Source: Ceratobasidium sp. AG-K
Lineage: Eukaryota > Basidiomycota > Agaricomycetes > Cantharellales > Ceratobasidiaceae
Direction: 5' to 3'
DNA length: 64,000 nt
NCBI GenBank assembly: GCA_037039685.1
Contig: JAWNGF010000001.1
Location: forward strand, 3,844,001 to 3,908,000
Each line of letters begins with the position of its first letter. Within the stretch, counting starts at the first letter, position 1. The translations under genes and the position numbers were made by a program. Shown here piece by piece: positions 47,267 through 60,986 of the stretch. Below the pieces are notes generated by a model. It was not told the DNA's origin and searched no databases. It saw only the letters and a program-made list of their open reading frames with translations.

Positions 47267-48695
47267 CTACATCTTGCCTGTGTCCAAAAACCATAGGTAC
47301 TGGCCATTTTCGGAGCGACTAATAACGCTGATAGACTCGTACTGTAGATATGGCATTATTTTGTTCAATTCAGACTGGTAGTTGCAACCCACCTGTTGAA
47401 TCGTATCCAAGAGCTGAGTCTCGGTAAACCCCTTGGCGAGCACACTCTCACGCAAGTCGGCCATTAGGACATGCATCATCACACTTGCATCATCCTCGAC
47501 CATACCCATATCCATATCCCCGGTTGACCGACCCATCCTCCTGCGCCTAGGCCTCGTCGCCATGCCCTTCATCAGCCTGAATATCCTACTCGTCGCAGTC
47601 TCGCCATCTTCCGTGCCGTCGTCTGCGCGCACCCCAAAGCTCTTTTTGCTGGCTTTCATCAGACGCACAGCCTCATCCACGTCGGCAATGTCTACAATGT
47701 CTGCGAATCGCAGTCGAGCCAGCGCCTGGGATAAACGAATCAGGGTTGACAGTGCACGCACCGAGGTGATCTCGTTCGCTTCCTCCCCCTCCTTGTGGAT
47801 TCCTTGTCTTCGGCCATATATATGGGTAATGTACTCTGACACGCTAGTTAAGATGACAGGTCGTCCTTGTCGCGCTTTCGCGATATAGTGCCTGTCAACT
47901 CATTAGTCGTTGTTGACTAAAGCAGACTAGTGCTCGCCTCAGAAGCATAGGATTAATCGGCTCATACTCAAGCTCGTCGTCATCTCGTGTGGGCTTGCCA
48001 AAAATCAAGAACATTATATCGAAATGGGATAGCAGCGCAGCTGGCAAGTTGATGTTTTCGGCTGGCGATATCTTGGGGTTGTATCGGCCGTGGAGGGGAT
48101 TGGCCGCAGCGAGAATCGATGTACGCACATTGAGTGTCACGTCGGAAATAGAAATCGTCTGCTGTTTCATGACTTCGTGAATAACGGTCCGGTCGGATTC
48201 GTTCATCATGTTGAGCTCGTCGATGCAGCAAATACCATTGTCCGCCAACACGATCGCACCACCCTCTGAATACACGTCAGACACTGCATTCCGGAGGCAC
48301 ACCTGTTACCCACCAAGTGCTATTTCGCCCGTCACTGGGTCGCGCACGACAGCGGGCGTCAAATTGACACCCGAGCTACCCTTTCCAGTCGTGTACACCT
48401 CTCGAGGCGCGACCTTGGAGATATACTTGAGCAGCTGCGATTTAGCCACGCCAGGATCACCCATTAAGCAGACGTTGATATCACCCCTGATCTTCATCCC
48501 GTCGCCCATGCTCTTCGTAAGGCCCCCAACAAGCAGCAGGAGCAACGCTTTCTTTACGTCTTCGTGACCATAGATCTCAGGTGCGACACTAGCTGCGAGC
48601 CTGTCATAAAGGTTCGGAGCCTGCTTTAACTCCTCGAGAGCCACCTCGACCTCGGACGTAAACCCCATCTCGTCGTACCGCTTCTTCGGCTGCAT
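47267..48695 (-). pseudogene. Truncated, active-site-altered MCM7 copy
   Basis: This is a duplicate of the MCM7 gene at 49.5-52.2 kb. About 360 N-terminal residues, including the zinc-binding and OB-fold region, are missing; the frame opens at ATG 48695 ([16 protein letters not shown]). Walker [10 protein letters not shown] is kept, but the Walker B region reads [10 protein letters not shown] instead of [10 protein letters not shown], the arginine finger SRFD is SHFD, and two internal deletions remove a beta-hairpin segment and the stretch after DDDE. One intron donor is GC (GCGAGC near 47938). The C-terminus (LRESVLAKGFTETQLLDTIQQ, ending at TAG 47267) is well preserved. Even if expressed it could not complete MCM ATPase sites; I call it a pseudogene. 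Confidence 0.8.
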
Positions 48696-48793
48696 TTCCG
48701 AATCTTTCTCTTCCGGGTGGGCAATGTCCGTTTGCTAACTCGGAGAAGTATCTCAGTGGAGAGGTGGCGGTCGCTTTCCTGTCCGTCTGACGA

Positions 48794-48801
48794 TCACGTG
48801 A
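48794..48801. promoter_or_regulatory. TCACGTGA palindrome upstream of the truncated MCM7
   Basis: An E-box-type octamer in GATCACGTGACG context. The same element sits upstream of the intact MCM7 at 52277, so it was copied with the promoter. bHLH factors such as Cbf1 bind this core in other fungi; its role here is inference. Confidence 0.45.
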
Positions 48802-48989
48802 CGGATGCACTGTGGTTATTATGTGGCTATCGTGCCGTCATAATTCCAGCCACGAGCCCCCACGGAGTTCCAGGACTCGTCTTGACACCTTTGAAGTCCA
48901 GTGAAACACTTTAGTATCGGCGTTCGAAGTTTTAAAATATCATTTGTCTACATCACCTGCAGTTTTATTGATTGGTTACAGTGTCCGGC

Positions 48990-49200
48990 ATACTGTATGC
49001 GCTCATATATTGCCAGTAGCGTGAATGAACTTGCTGCATGCTCATTTCACCTTGTCCGCAGCTATGGTGTTGAATATATCTTTCAAATTTCTATCATTCC
49101 CGTTCTGGGCGCATTCTCCCCGTTTACTCGAGTGTCGGTTCGAATGTTGATAGCCGCTCTTGGAGTCTCTGGACTCCAGCTACGTTCGTGAGCATCTAGT
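48990..49200 (-). pseudogene. 3'-end relic of the ECM15-like gene
   Basis: On the minus strand the sequence reads ETPRAAINIRTDTRV and then degrades, aligning base by base with the last exon of the ECM15-like gene (GTPRVATDIRIGTRTDK, 52657-52530) and its 3' flank, including the downstream TATGCGCTCATA block (49007 and 52486). In-frame stops are present. The remaining exons are absent; kexin-derived sequence follows immediately at 49225. Confidence 0.7.
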
Positions 49201-49224
49201 TATTAGCTAACATTTGGTATGTGC

Positions 49225-49500
49225 GACAAGGCTCGCGCCGTAGACGAGTCGATGCGATTGGTGTAGTCATCAAAGTTGCCCGAGCGGTCCGAGCCTGCTC
49301 CGTTCCCATTCACAAAAATTAGCAGTCCCTGGCCATCGCTGCCCGAGACACCGCTGACGAAGGCATTCTCGTTAAGCGAGCTTAGTGTTGACAGAGAGTC
49401 GCCGTCATCGGGTGGGCCCGACGGGCAGGATAAGTTGCGTTTTTGTCAGGTAGGCCGGTCGCTCTGATCCCTTCGCCTATGATTCCCATTTTCCATTGCC
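49225..49500 (-). pseudogene. Kexin fragment (copy K3)
   Basis: Two pieces of kexin survive on the minus strand: WKMGIIGEGIRA (matching VWKMGITGKGIRA of the intact gene) and SGPPDDGDSLSTLSSLNENA, GSDGQGLLIFVNGNGAGSD, NFDDYTN (matching SWGPPDDG..., GSVFVFASGNGAGSD, NFDGYTN). Everything between, including the catalytic His segment, and everything 5' and 3' is gone. It lies immediately 3' of the intact MCM7, in the place where the intact kexin lies relative to the truncated MCM7; the junction sequence (GCMAATAACAAATYCATACAAGT) is shared. Confidence 0.8.
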
Positions 49501-49541
49501 AATAACAAATCCATACAAGTACTGTAATGTACACCTCCCTC

Positions 49542-52233
<2,692 letters not shown>

Positions 52234-52276
52234 TGTAGAGGGGAGGCGGAGGTTGTTTACAGGTGCAGCACGGCGA

Positions 52277-52284
52277 TCACGTGA
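52277..52284. promoter_or_regulatory. TCACGTGA palindrome upstream of MCM7
   Basis: The octamer lies 44 bases 5' of the MCM7 start, in the same GATCACGTGACG context as upstream of the truncated copy. Functional role is inference. Confidence 0.45.
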
Positions 52285-52529
52285 CGACCACACGCGTGGT
52301 TATTGCATGTGACAAACACCCCATTACAGACACAAGTCCCCGCAGAGTTCCAGCACTCGCCTTTGCATGCCTAGAGTCCAGTGCAACACCCTAGTCCTAG
52401 CGAAGTATCTCCCGAAATGGTTATCAGATATTTTGCTCACAGCATTTATAGCTTTATTGGTTGATTACAATCTCTGACGTACTATATGCGCTCATACATT
52501 GCCAGTTACACGAACGGTCTGCCACATCC

Positions 52530-53250
52530 TCATTTCGCTTTATCCGCGGCCAAGATTTCGACTACCCTCTGCACTTTTCCATCGTTCCCCGTTCCAGGAG
52601 CAATTTCTTTGTCAGTACGAGTACCGATTCGAATGTCCGTGGCCACCCTTGGAGTACCTGGATTATTGGCTGAGGATGTTTCTTCCTGCGAATGTTGGCT
52701 AAATCTTACCGAGAGCGTGCACTGCGGCGTGGCAGTCATGAATCGCCTGAGATACGGCCGACCAGGGACCCTCAATATTGGTGCCATAACCACTATAATT
52801 GCGAACAAATCATTGAGTTGGGATTCAAGTTTGATCCTGGGATGCGTCAATAGCAAACTAACTGGAGCTATGTTTTCGGATATCTGGTTACCAACTGTGA
52901 CCTGATGTGTAAGGCTGGGCTCACCTTGTATGTGAGTCCGGACTTCTCCAGCACTCGCTGACACTATGGGTTTGATGGTTTAGACTTGCTAGCTCTTTGA
53001 GGCAAAATAAGTTACCTCTGCGATCTGGGGACCAACCTTATTGTGGCGTCAGGTTGATCAGTTTACTTGTTCGACAAGATACACAGGCATTGACTTACCG
53101 AAGGATCGTTGGTTCCCATTGGGATCAAACAAAAGTCTGCCGGAAAGTAGATCACATCAGCTCGGTTGATACATCGACATAATGTAGCACCCCGCAAGAC
53201 CTTCACCCACCTGCAACTGCATATAGCTCTCGCGTTGAAGATTGAGCCAT
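52530..53250 (-). CDS. ECM15-like thiamine-binding-fold protein (UPF0045/MTH1187 family)
   Basis: Six exons on the minus strand (53250-53211, 53136-53099, 53036-53016, 52963-52902, 52792-52710, 52657-52530) join to 123 residues. Family hallmarks: DFCLIPMGTNDPSVGPQIAE, CQRVLEKSGLTYK, GYGTNIEGPWSAVSQAI, HDCHAAVHALGTPRVATDI, RIGTRTDKE and KVQRVVEILAADK. Members are small ferredoxin-like tetramers; binding of thiamine or its pyrimidine is reported for relatives, the yeast one is Ecm15. Exon 3 is a 21-nt micro-exon (VGPQIAE). Exon 4 must run past a GTGAGC site to a GTCACA donor to stay in frame, giving a slightly unusual KVSPALHIS segment; that junction is the least certain. Confidence 0.8.
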
Positions 53251-53580
53251 GGTGTGAGACTGACTTGGTGTGATTAGTCAGGCGCCAGACTGGGGTATCT
53301 GCACTGCTGAGCTAATCATCTAGGGCCCTGACGGTCGACAATGTTTATTCTTTGTGCCCGGAAGCTGCTCAAAATGACTCTGGTGATGGAGAACCCAATG
53401 TCTCTAGTAAACCAGTTGATTACGCTCTACCAATTACGAACAAGTTCGAGGCGCAGGAAAAGAATAGAGTTGAAACTGCGGTGCCAGCCGCTGAGAGCCT
53501 AGCACGTGCTTTATTTCCCCATTCGGCTTATGCGGTGTGCATTCCCATCCACCACCGACCAAGCCCACGTCTTATCGCCC
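53251..53580. promoter_or_regulatory. Divergent promoter region, ECM15-like / lipase
   Basis: About 330 bp separate the start of the ECM15-like gene (minus) from the lipase start (plus), so both promoters lie here. An open frame runs into the lipase from about 53506 but its ATG at 53581 fits the signal peptide best. I see no strong TATA box. Confidence 0.4.
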
Positions 53581-55231
53581 ATGCGCGCACGACTCTACCT
53601 GACATTCTTATACACACTTGCTTACGCCCACCATGCTAGATCTCTCCCCAACCAGGTCATCTTTCGCGCCACCCAAGCCCATGAGAGCACGCTAGCGTCC
53701 GACGATACCCCGCAAACCGTATTCACACCTCTGTCCGAGGGAACATACAAGCTCCATACCCGGACTCAGACAGTCCACCAGCCCCAATCTGTGCAAGACG
53801 TTTACCGCGCGCGAGATCGGTCGTTGAGGCTGCAAGAATCCGAGCCGATCGAATGGGTCAAGAAGGAGGTTGTTGCGCCAGACGTAACCGATCGGGTGAC
53901 GCTGCAAGAGTTGGCCAAGATGACGGCGAATGCGTATGCTCAGCCTGGCAAGCCTAATTGGTGGAATATGACGGCGAGGTGGAATACGGTGCGTAGTTTG
54001 CTGGTTGAGATGAAAATGGCTGATTGGGTGTAGAGTTTTCCGTTTGGTTGGGAGCCGGATGAGGATGGGTTTAGAGGACATGTGTTTGTGTCTGAGGATG
54101 AGAATATTGTGGTCATGGTATGTGTGGTTTTCTCATGCCGTGACGTTGGCTGATGAGGCGCAGTCTATCAAGGGCACTAGGTTAGTACACAGCAACTGAG
54201 GCAGACCTGATCTGATGGCCGTATAGCTTGTGGACTCCTCTCGGCGACAAGACCTCAAAGAAAGTACGTCTTGCCCTTACTCCTCCAGCTCACCCAACTC
54301 ACCAGCCAGTTTAGGACAAGTTGAATGACAATCTCGTAAGCCACATCCCCAACGCGCTTGCCCCATCTCATCGCCCCATAGCTTTTCTCGTGCTGCTGCG
54401 CACGGGTCGATTGGACATGGGCCTTGCAAACTGTGTGCGACTGCTATAGTGGGCATAGTCGGTGTGATCAATCGTGCCTCAGCGCCTCATTGGTACTGGA
54501 TAGTTTATTCTATAACGTGGGACTGGTAAGCACAATGTTCCCCAATCATAGACATACATTTTGATATCCCATACAGGGGTTGTTTATGGAGCTCCGTGGA
54601 ATGTACCCAGACGCCAATATATGGCTCACTGGACACAGCCTTGGCGGAGCTCTTGCTGCCCTACTCGGAGCCACATTCGGAGTTCCTACAGTTACATTTG
54701 AGAGGTACGTCCAATTGTCCGCAAAATATTTGGGCCACACGCCAACATACTATTCCAGTCCGGGCGAACGACTCGCCTCCACTCGCCTTCACATCCCAGT
54801 GCCTCCAGGAGTTCCCTCTTCCGACCTATCCATCACACACGTCTGGCATACCGGCGACCCCATTCCAGACGGTCGTTGCGTAGGCCCCACAAGTTTATGC
54901 GCCAAGGGGGGATACGCGCTCGAGACCCGATGTCGGAATGGGAAGCACGTAAGTCGAATCATCTTTTTGTGGATTGATACCGACAATTGTCCACAGATCG
55001 TTTATGATACCGCGACACGCAAGAAATGGGCCCCGTCGATTGCACGACACCGGATTGGGGTGGTGATTCAGGACGTACTGGGCGAAGACTGGGACGAAGA
55101 CCGTGCGGTGCCCGAAGCTGTACCGTATGACAATTGCGAGGTAGGTTCCGGTTCAATCATTTGGCATATGAGTTAACTCCGAGGTTGCAATGTAGGAATG
55201 CGCCAAGTGGACGTTTGGGGATTACAAGTAG
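53581..55231 (+). CDS. ATG15: ATG15-like class 3 lipase
   Basis: Ten exons (53581-53988, 54034-54117, 54164-54180, 54227-54263, 54315-54335, 54382-54525, 54577-54704, 54759-54948, 54997-55140, 55196-55231) give 402 residues. An N-terminal hydrophobic segment (RLYLTFLYTLAYA) serves as signal or anchor. Family blocks: TARWNTSFPFGWE, GFRGHVFVSED, VVMSIKGTSLWTPLG, DKLNDNLLFSCCCARVDW, the nucleophile elbow WLTGHSLGGALAALLG, FESPGERLASTRLHIP, HVWHTGDPIPDGRC and GYALETRC. Atg15 degrades autophagic and MVB membranes in the vacuole. Exon 5 is a 21-nt micro-exon (DKLNDNL). Catalytic Ser is in GHSLGG; the Asp of HTGDPIP and a His in the ETRC...KH region complete a plausible triad. Intact. Confidence 0.92.
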
Positions 55232-55972
55232 ATTACGAACGCATGTAACGAACTTTAGCTTTAAATTTACGATAATGTGCAACTATTAGCCTCTATCTCA
55301 CGTGACTTGACGCGTCCCTTTACAACACCGTAACTGGTTACTTGCGGCGCCACTCTGACGAGTTTCGTGCAGCCGAAATTTGAGGCGCTTTGGTTCTAGT
55401 CAGACGGTTGCTCCGCTACCAAACCGGCCTGGAAGTCAAGGGAAGAGACCGCGCGAGGGTTGGGTGCTGGATTCAGGCCGCTCGAAGTGTCGATGCTTCC
55501 TTTATCGGCGTTGCTGGTGAACCGATGTGGGCGCGTAACCGACCCACTCGACCTTGTGACCGGGGTATATATGCGGTCTGATAGAAGGCATCGGAAGGAG
55601 TAGGGAATGTGATTTGACCGGAGCTGTGAACGTGCAGGGACGTCATGAATTCTTAGTCGGGTGGCTGCGTACGTCAAAGGGCGGAATTTCACATATGATG
55701 TACGAGGCAGCTGGGACGAGCAACTCGACGGCGAGAGCAGTAGCTGTATGCTGTCTGTAAATGTCACTTGGCGAGCTTGTTGGACAACCAGGCGGGTAAA
55801 TAGGATCGATGCGAGAATCCGAAATGGGATCGGGATTGGCGCTGTTATTGTTGTGGTCTAATAAGATGCGAGTGAATCTATCCCTGATCGTCCACGGTCC
55901 GTTGCGGGGGCAGATAAAGTCGGTTGGGCAGCACACGAGCGCTCGGCCAGCCCCGCCTCTACTCGCCGCAAC
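55232..55972. other. Intergenic, nothing recognised
   Basis: Open frames on the minus strand overlap the next gene's first exon but have no domain. TCACGTGA occurs at 55299. Confidence 0.4.
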
Positions 55973-56598
55973 ATGCCGCCCGCCAACCTGCGCCGGACCG
56001 TGTCGTCCGAGCTTCGCCATTCGCCGGTCCCCAAAGACTCGCGAGCTGCTCGAGCTGCTCGTCGTGACCGTGTTGTGCTTGCCGAGATTGAACTCTGGAG
56101 GTAAGCGAGGAGCAAATTTATTTAACGTAGCTAACAGTGGGGTAGATCCGTAGCTGGACAAGTGTCGACGCCGTCGCGCAGGAGCAGCGCTGCGTCGGAT
56201 GGGTCGTTTGTGGATGAGAACGGGAGTGTCGCTGGGAGTTTGGGAACCGAAGACGACGAAGCCGAGTCGGTGATGGATGAGGATGCTGCCTCACAGGTAT
56301 GCGATTAGGGTTGGGCTGAATGTGTGTTGACGAAATTTATTAGCGTTCGGAAATACCCTCGCCAGCCAATAGCACTCGCCGCCGTCGTCCGCTGCGTCCA
56401 GCTCGACAGGCAACGTCGACCCGCACACTGCGTCCCCTGCCCAGCCGCACACTGTCGCTTAGCGCTCTTGCCCCTCCGTCCGACAGCCCCGAGATCCGCT
56501 CGCTCGAGTTAGATGTTGCACACATGGGAATATTCGATGGGCCAGCTGTCCGTCCCCCCTCGACCCCACGCCGTCGCAGCACCCGTCTGAGGCTCTAA
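55973..56598 (+). CDS. Small Arg/Ser-rich protein of unknown function
   Basis: Exons 55973-56100, 56146-56296 and 56344-56598 join through GTAAGC...GTAG and GTATGC...TTAG introns to 177 residues. The N-terminus is basic and alanine/arginine-rich (SELRHSPVPKDSRAARAARR, RVVLAEIELWR), the middle is acidic (GTEDDEAESVMDEDAAS), and the last exon is Ser/Pro/Arg-rich (RTLSLSALAPPSDSPEIRS, then HMGIFDGPAVRPPSTPRRR). It may be a disordered nuclear protein. I recognise no family. Support is the consistent splice structure and coherent composition; a long open frame on the opposite strand covers only exon 1. Confidence 0.5.
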
Positions 56599-57316
56599 AA
56601 CCCTGACTGTTTCTCACGTATTCCCTGTTCTTTTGCCACATTCTATCCACCACTTGTTTCCACATCCTCTCCCTACCGTGTCTTTTATATTCCCATTTGT
56701 CTGTTTTTGTCTGTAACCCTCATGCCACCCGCCTCGCCCCGCCTGCGAAAATACCTTATCTCTTACGATATTCTGTAACGCTAGCTAGCTGCAGTCAATT
56801 GCCTGCCAACCGACGTCAGTCACTCTCAATGAGCACCCACGTCGGTTGCGCCACGAAACTTATGCTCTCTCATTGGACGAAATTTGCGCCTCGTTCGTTG
56901 CAGAGGAATCCTCGAAATTCAGAAGCTGGAAGATCCCGTTGATTGCGGGGGATCGCAAAGGAACTAGTAGAGTCTGATCGCTGATGTGCAGCGTGTTTTG
57001 TTCGAAGTGTGAAACCGCGAGGGCGTGGCTGTGGTGTGTTCAGTATCGTGTGTGCGACATCGGTGCCTTGGAGCACGCGTCGGCCGCACGTTTCGTCGGT
57101 CTATCCCGCCTCCCCGACGCGTTGGGCCAAATAAACATTCGGCCCGTGTTTGGCCCGCACCGCCGGCGCTTACACAATCCTGTACACAGACGCAAACACA
57201 TGTGACTTATTACGGAAGCCCCTGAATCTGACGTCGACTCCACAGACAGAGCCTTGCGCAGTTTGCTCGGCACTTCTACTTAACTACCACCGCAATCCTC
57301 GTACGGTCTCTACACG
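56599..57316. other. Upstream region of the proline-rich membrane protein
   Basis: No gene supported. The right part (57200-57316) is C/T-rich just before the start codon, as in many basidiomycete promoters. Confidence 0.4.
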
Positions 57317-58937
57317 ATGACTACCCCTCATAGACCATGGTCGCCTCCCCAGCAGGCGCACTACCCGCAGCCTCCGACTGATCCCAGAGGCGTGGAAAAT
57401 TACCTGGCTTCTCAGGCGCAACCACCGCAATATTACGACCCTTATGCTCAGTCTGGGACTTGGCAGCCTGCACCACCCCACCCGCCATATGCTGCTCGTC
57501 AAGCATCACTCCCGATTCCATCAATTCCTACACATGCGCATGGGTATGGTCATCACCAGCAGCCTACAGATGCTTCGGTCGAAGCACTCGACTTGGCCGA
57601 GTATTCCGCCCGGCTAAACGCTCAGCAAGCGCAGTACTATGCTCCACCGCCTCAGCCTAGCTATTATGCGGACCCAGCGTCGTACCCGGCGCAACCTCCA
57701 TCAATCCAACCCCAACCAGCCCAAGCCCAATCGAGCACGGCGCAACCGCGATCGGCCATTGACGACTTTATCGACATTGGTCCATTCAGCTACACGGGTA
57801 TCCGAGAAACCTCACCTCCGCCCGTTCGTCCGCCCCCCGCGCAACCGCAACCAAGGCAAACAAGGGAGCCCTCGCCTGTACGCTCACCACCGCCTCGTGG
57901 TCACCTCCCCTGGGCCTCGGAAACCAACGAACGAGACCTTGGAGATCGAGACCCAGATCCAGTGTTCCCGCCGTCCTCGCCCCACAGGAACGACTCGAAC
58001 AACTTCCCGTTTAATGTCCAGTCCGAGCCGGCTCCGACTGCTACTTCCGAGACGTTGGCTCATAGTCCTGGAAACGAGGCTGCCAGCGGTTATCGTTCGT
58101 ATTTCTCGCCCGACCCCGAGTCGCACGAACCCAAGAAGGATTGGGGCGTGAGCGAAGGGGAGCGAGCGGGAGATGTGGGCGCAGACGGCAAGTTGATTTC
58201 AAACGGACCCAGGAAACGCATGGCCTTGCGCGTGTTGGAGGTCGTCGCGGCGATTGGGGCGGTCGTAGCGTGCATATATGCTTTTGCCGTGAGTCTAGTC
58301 CATCAAGGCTACGATTGATCTAATAGTATTTCAGGTACCCAAACCCAACCCGGCCGCACCCCCGGCATCTAAACCCGCAGTCTACGTCATTGTGGTTCTT
58401 GGGTTTGCTACGATCTTTGTATTCGCCTACGTCTACATCATCCGTGGCCTGTTCGGCGTCGGACGCCCCAAAGACGACGCCCACTCGCACGCCATGGTCC
58501 TGCCCATCTCGCGGCACCGCGCCAATAGCAAAAAGAACAAGCAAAGCAGCGTCCAAGTGAACTTGATCGTCGACCCGTCCTACTTTTCTCCCAAACACGA
58601 GATCACGCCTGGTGTGCCCTGGTCCGAACAGCAAAAATCCAACGCGGGAGTGTTTACCTCGTACGAACGCGAACGGGCTAGGCTCTCGGCGCGCAAAGGG
58701 CTGTGGTGGGCTCTTGGGTTGGATGTGCTTGGTGCGCTGGTTTGGGGTACAGCGTTTGTGCTTGCGATGGTTGGCCCTAGGTGTCCGGTGGGCGGGTATA
58801 GTGGCTGGTGCGATGCGTTCAACGGCGCGGTTGCGTGTGCGTGTATTGGATGCGCGTTGTTTGTGGTTAGTGGAGTGTTGGTTGGACGGGATTTGATGGT
58901 TAGCCGGAGGAGCGACCGCAAGTTGGGACGACCATAG
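57317..58937 (+). CDS. Proline-rich protein with four C-terminal membrane helices
   Basis: Two exons (57317-58288, 58335-58937) give 524 residues. Residues 1-290 are low-complexity Pro/Gln/Tyr-rich (YYAPPPQPSYYADP, QPQPAQAQSS) with a Ser/Asp-rich linker, likely cytosolic and disordered. Four hydrophobic segments follow: about 306-324 (VLEVVAAIGAVVACIYAFA), 338-362 (YVIVVLGFATIFVFAYVYII), 447-470 (LWWALGLDVLGALVWGTAFVL) and 488-508 (VACACIGCALFVVSGVLVG), with Cys-containing loop GPRCPVGGYSGWC between the last two. The intron falls between helices 1 and 2. The topology resembles MARVEL/tetraspan-like fungal membrane proteins; no function can be assigned. Confidence 0.8.
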
Positions 58938-59412
58938 AGGGCAGTAGATGACGGACTTTTGGACCTTTGCCTGATGCTTCATGACTCTGATGATATTTGT
59001 ATCGCGTCGAAGGATATTGGACTGTAGCTTTTAATAATGTATCGATACAATCTTTTACTGATGGACTCTTGGAACCGCTCCCTTATCATTTCACATGCAT
59101 TGCTGTAGAGCGAGGCGCATATAAGCTATATTCTGGAACCTATTAGTCTGCTCCGAGACCTGTGGACAGAAGGGCCCAAATCGTATTCACGATTTACATG
59201 AATTAGTCGTTTCCGAATGATGTTCTTACCCCCCCTACGTGTTGGTTAACATAGCTGTATGGTCTTTGAAACGAGCTAGTCTTTCGGATTGCAAAATCCG
59301 CCTGCGCATGTAAATTACGAATAAATTAGTGACCGACAGGTTACAGCTAGCTGAGAAATAACTGCTACATCTATGAATAGGTTGGGGTATGCTACAGAAT
59401 CATAGGGTAGCA
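58938..59412. other. Intergenic, nothing recognised
   Basis: 3' flank of the membrane-protein gene and of the minus-strand relic to the right. AT-rich, no coding sequence seen. Confidence 0.4.
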
Positions 59413-59880
59413 TTAAGAGCATCCCTCTCGTTCTGGCCAAGTCGAGATTGTTTGCCAGATCCCCTCCATCGCTGTCTTGATATCTCTTGCAACTTCATTC
59501 GCTCTGCACTTCAGGATCCTGCGCCGACCAACTCGGATAGAGTGCGCCCGAACAAGTGCCGCAACAAAGTCTTCCATGTTTTCACACGTCGCTTGTACCA
59601 TGCTACCATAGTCTGATGAGGTGGACATACGTGTCAATATTCGCTTTAGATTTAATAGCGTGGCTAAGTTCTGTTCCCCAACACCAACATCGCTCGAATA
59701 ACGCTTTAGGTGTCGGTCGATGCGAAAATGGCCACCCCCATCTCGTAAGCTGAAAATAGCGTGTTCGTGGAGGAATGGAGATTGACGCTCTTTGCGTAGT
59801 TGCATACTTTCGAGCAACTGGTTAGAGCGTGGCGTGTACAATTCAAAAAGTGGATTGGCCTGGTCCCATGCTCAGCAAAA
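59413..59880 (-). pseudogene. Lineage-specific family member, partial (copy 1)
   Basis: On the minus strand the frame reads WDQANPLFELYTPRSNQLLE, SMQLRKERQSPFLHEH, FSLRDGGGHFRIDRHL, then NLATLLNLKRILTRM, FVAALVRAHSIRVGRRR and DIKTAMEGIWQTI, ending at TGA near 59413. It starts upstream of its first ATG (59841), and the middle looks like exons fused through retained intron sequence. It is paralogous to the copy at 60.3-61.0 kb. The pattern matches a family I associate with Rhizoctonia genomes, of unknown role. Probably 5'-truncated. Confidence 0.5.
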
Positions 59881-60285
59881 ATTCAAAATGCTACGGAGCG
59901 CTCTGTAGGCTCTGGAGCAGACATCGGCTCCGGAGCACCCCGTAGCGTTTTCGATTTTTGCTCGGTGCTTGAGCGAATTGGATGCGGATTGGAGCTTCGA
60001 ATCGTAATGTGGCCCGCCTTGCGACGACCGGGGTTTTAAAATGTTACATAAGAACACATGAACTTGAAGGTGTGAGATGTTAGTTGTAGAGATGGAATCT
60101 TAGACAGCCTCACTGTAAGCTCTATATGAGAATCCACTAGCGCCTAGGAGTGGAGCGGTGTCCTACAGCCACTCGATTTGAGGAGATAGCGCCGGTACGT
60201 AAGTAATAATACTACATTGGACATACCTGTGACAGGTTGACGGGTAGAGCGCTACCATGGTCGTTGAAGTGGATTTTCTTGAATC
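59881..60285. other. Spacer between the two family relics
   Basis: Contains the inverted words GCTACGGAGCGCTCTGTAG and CGGAGCACCCCGTAGC around 59890-59946, which can pair as a weak imperfect stem. No gene supported. Confidence 0.35.
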
Positions 60286-60986
60286 TTAGCAAGTATACTT
60301 GCCGCATACATACACTTTTATAATATTTAAGACAGAAAGTTCGTTCAAAGCTGATCTATTATGCTTCTCGTAGCACAGGAAGGTATTAAAAACATCGCTA
60401 TCGGTCCAGTACCGTCTCCTATGTTTCAAATTCGTACCCCGAATGAGTGGAGGGGTTGTTGAGAGAGAGGAGGAGGCGACCAAGCGGGAACCTGAGGCGA
60501 TGCGAGTACCGTCAGGCGACCACACGATGAGCCCGAATCGGTGACCCCGAATAATTTGACGATAGATACGCCAATATATAAGTTCCATATCGGATGGTGC
60601 CGTCGTTGGGACTGATGCAATTTGGCTGTCATCGGGCGAAAGTATCATTGAGCTGGCCCCGGCCTCATTTGGAAGCTGACGACGATCAACGCGAAAGCGC
60701 TCATTGTGTGGTATGCGTCGCCGAGACGAAGTGCGATATACTGGTGAAAGAACGGCGACTTGCGCTCCCGGCGCAGTTGCATGGCGTGGACAACATGATG
60801 AGAGCGAACGTTGTACCAATCAAACAAGGGCGCCGCGCGCTGCCATTCTTGCGTCAAGTCGATTCGGGCAAGCGCCTGGAGATTCATGTCAGCTCGACTA
60901 GCAGCAGCTGAGGCATTTCCTGGATAATAGGATGCACCGGGAAGCAAGGGCGAAGAAGACCCGAAGATTCGTGTGAAAAAGGGCAT
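60286..60986 (-). pseudogene. Lineage-specific family member with WD-like tail (copy 2)
   Basis: From ATG 60986 the minus strand reads MPFFTRIFGSSSPLL, RIDLTQEWQRAAPLFDWYN, VHAMQLRRERKSPFFHQYIA and LRLGDAY, matching copy 1 (PLFELYTPRS, SMQLRKERQSPF). After a frame change near 60700 it gives FRVDRRQLPNEAGA and then MILSPDDSQIAS and WSPDGTRIASGSRL, which are WD40-repeat-like phrases not seen in copy 1. It ends at about 60286. The family N-terminus thus appears joined to WD40-derived sequence, with a frame break; likely a chimeric pseudogene. Confidence 0.45.

Noticed and set aside
55643..56161. 172-codon minus-strand frame
   Set aside because: It is antisense to a better supported spliced plus-strand gene and shows no domain; the first codon is plausible but composition is that of a shadow frame.
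58320..58982. 220-codon minus-strand frame
   Set aside because: Shadow of the second exon of the four-helix membrane protein on the plus strand.
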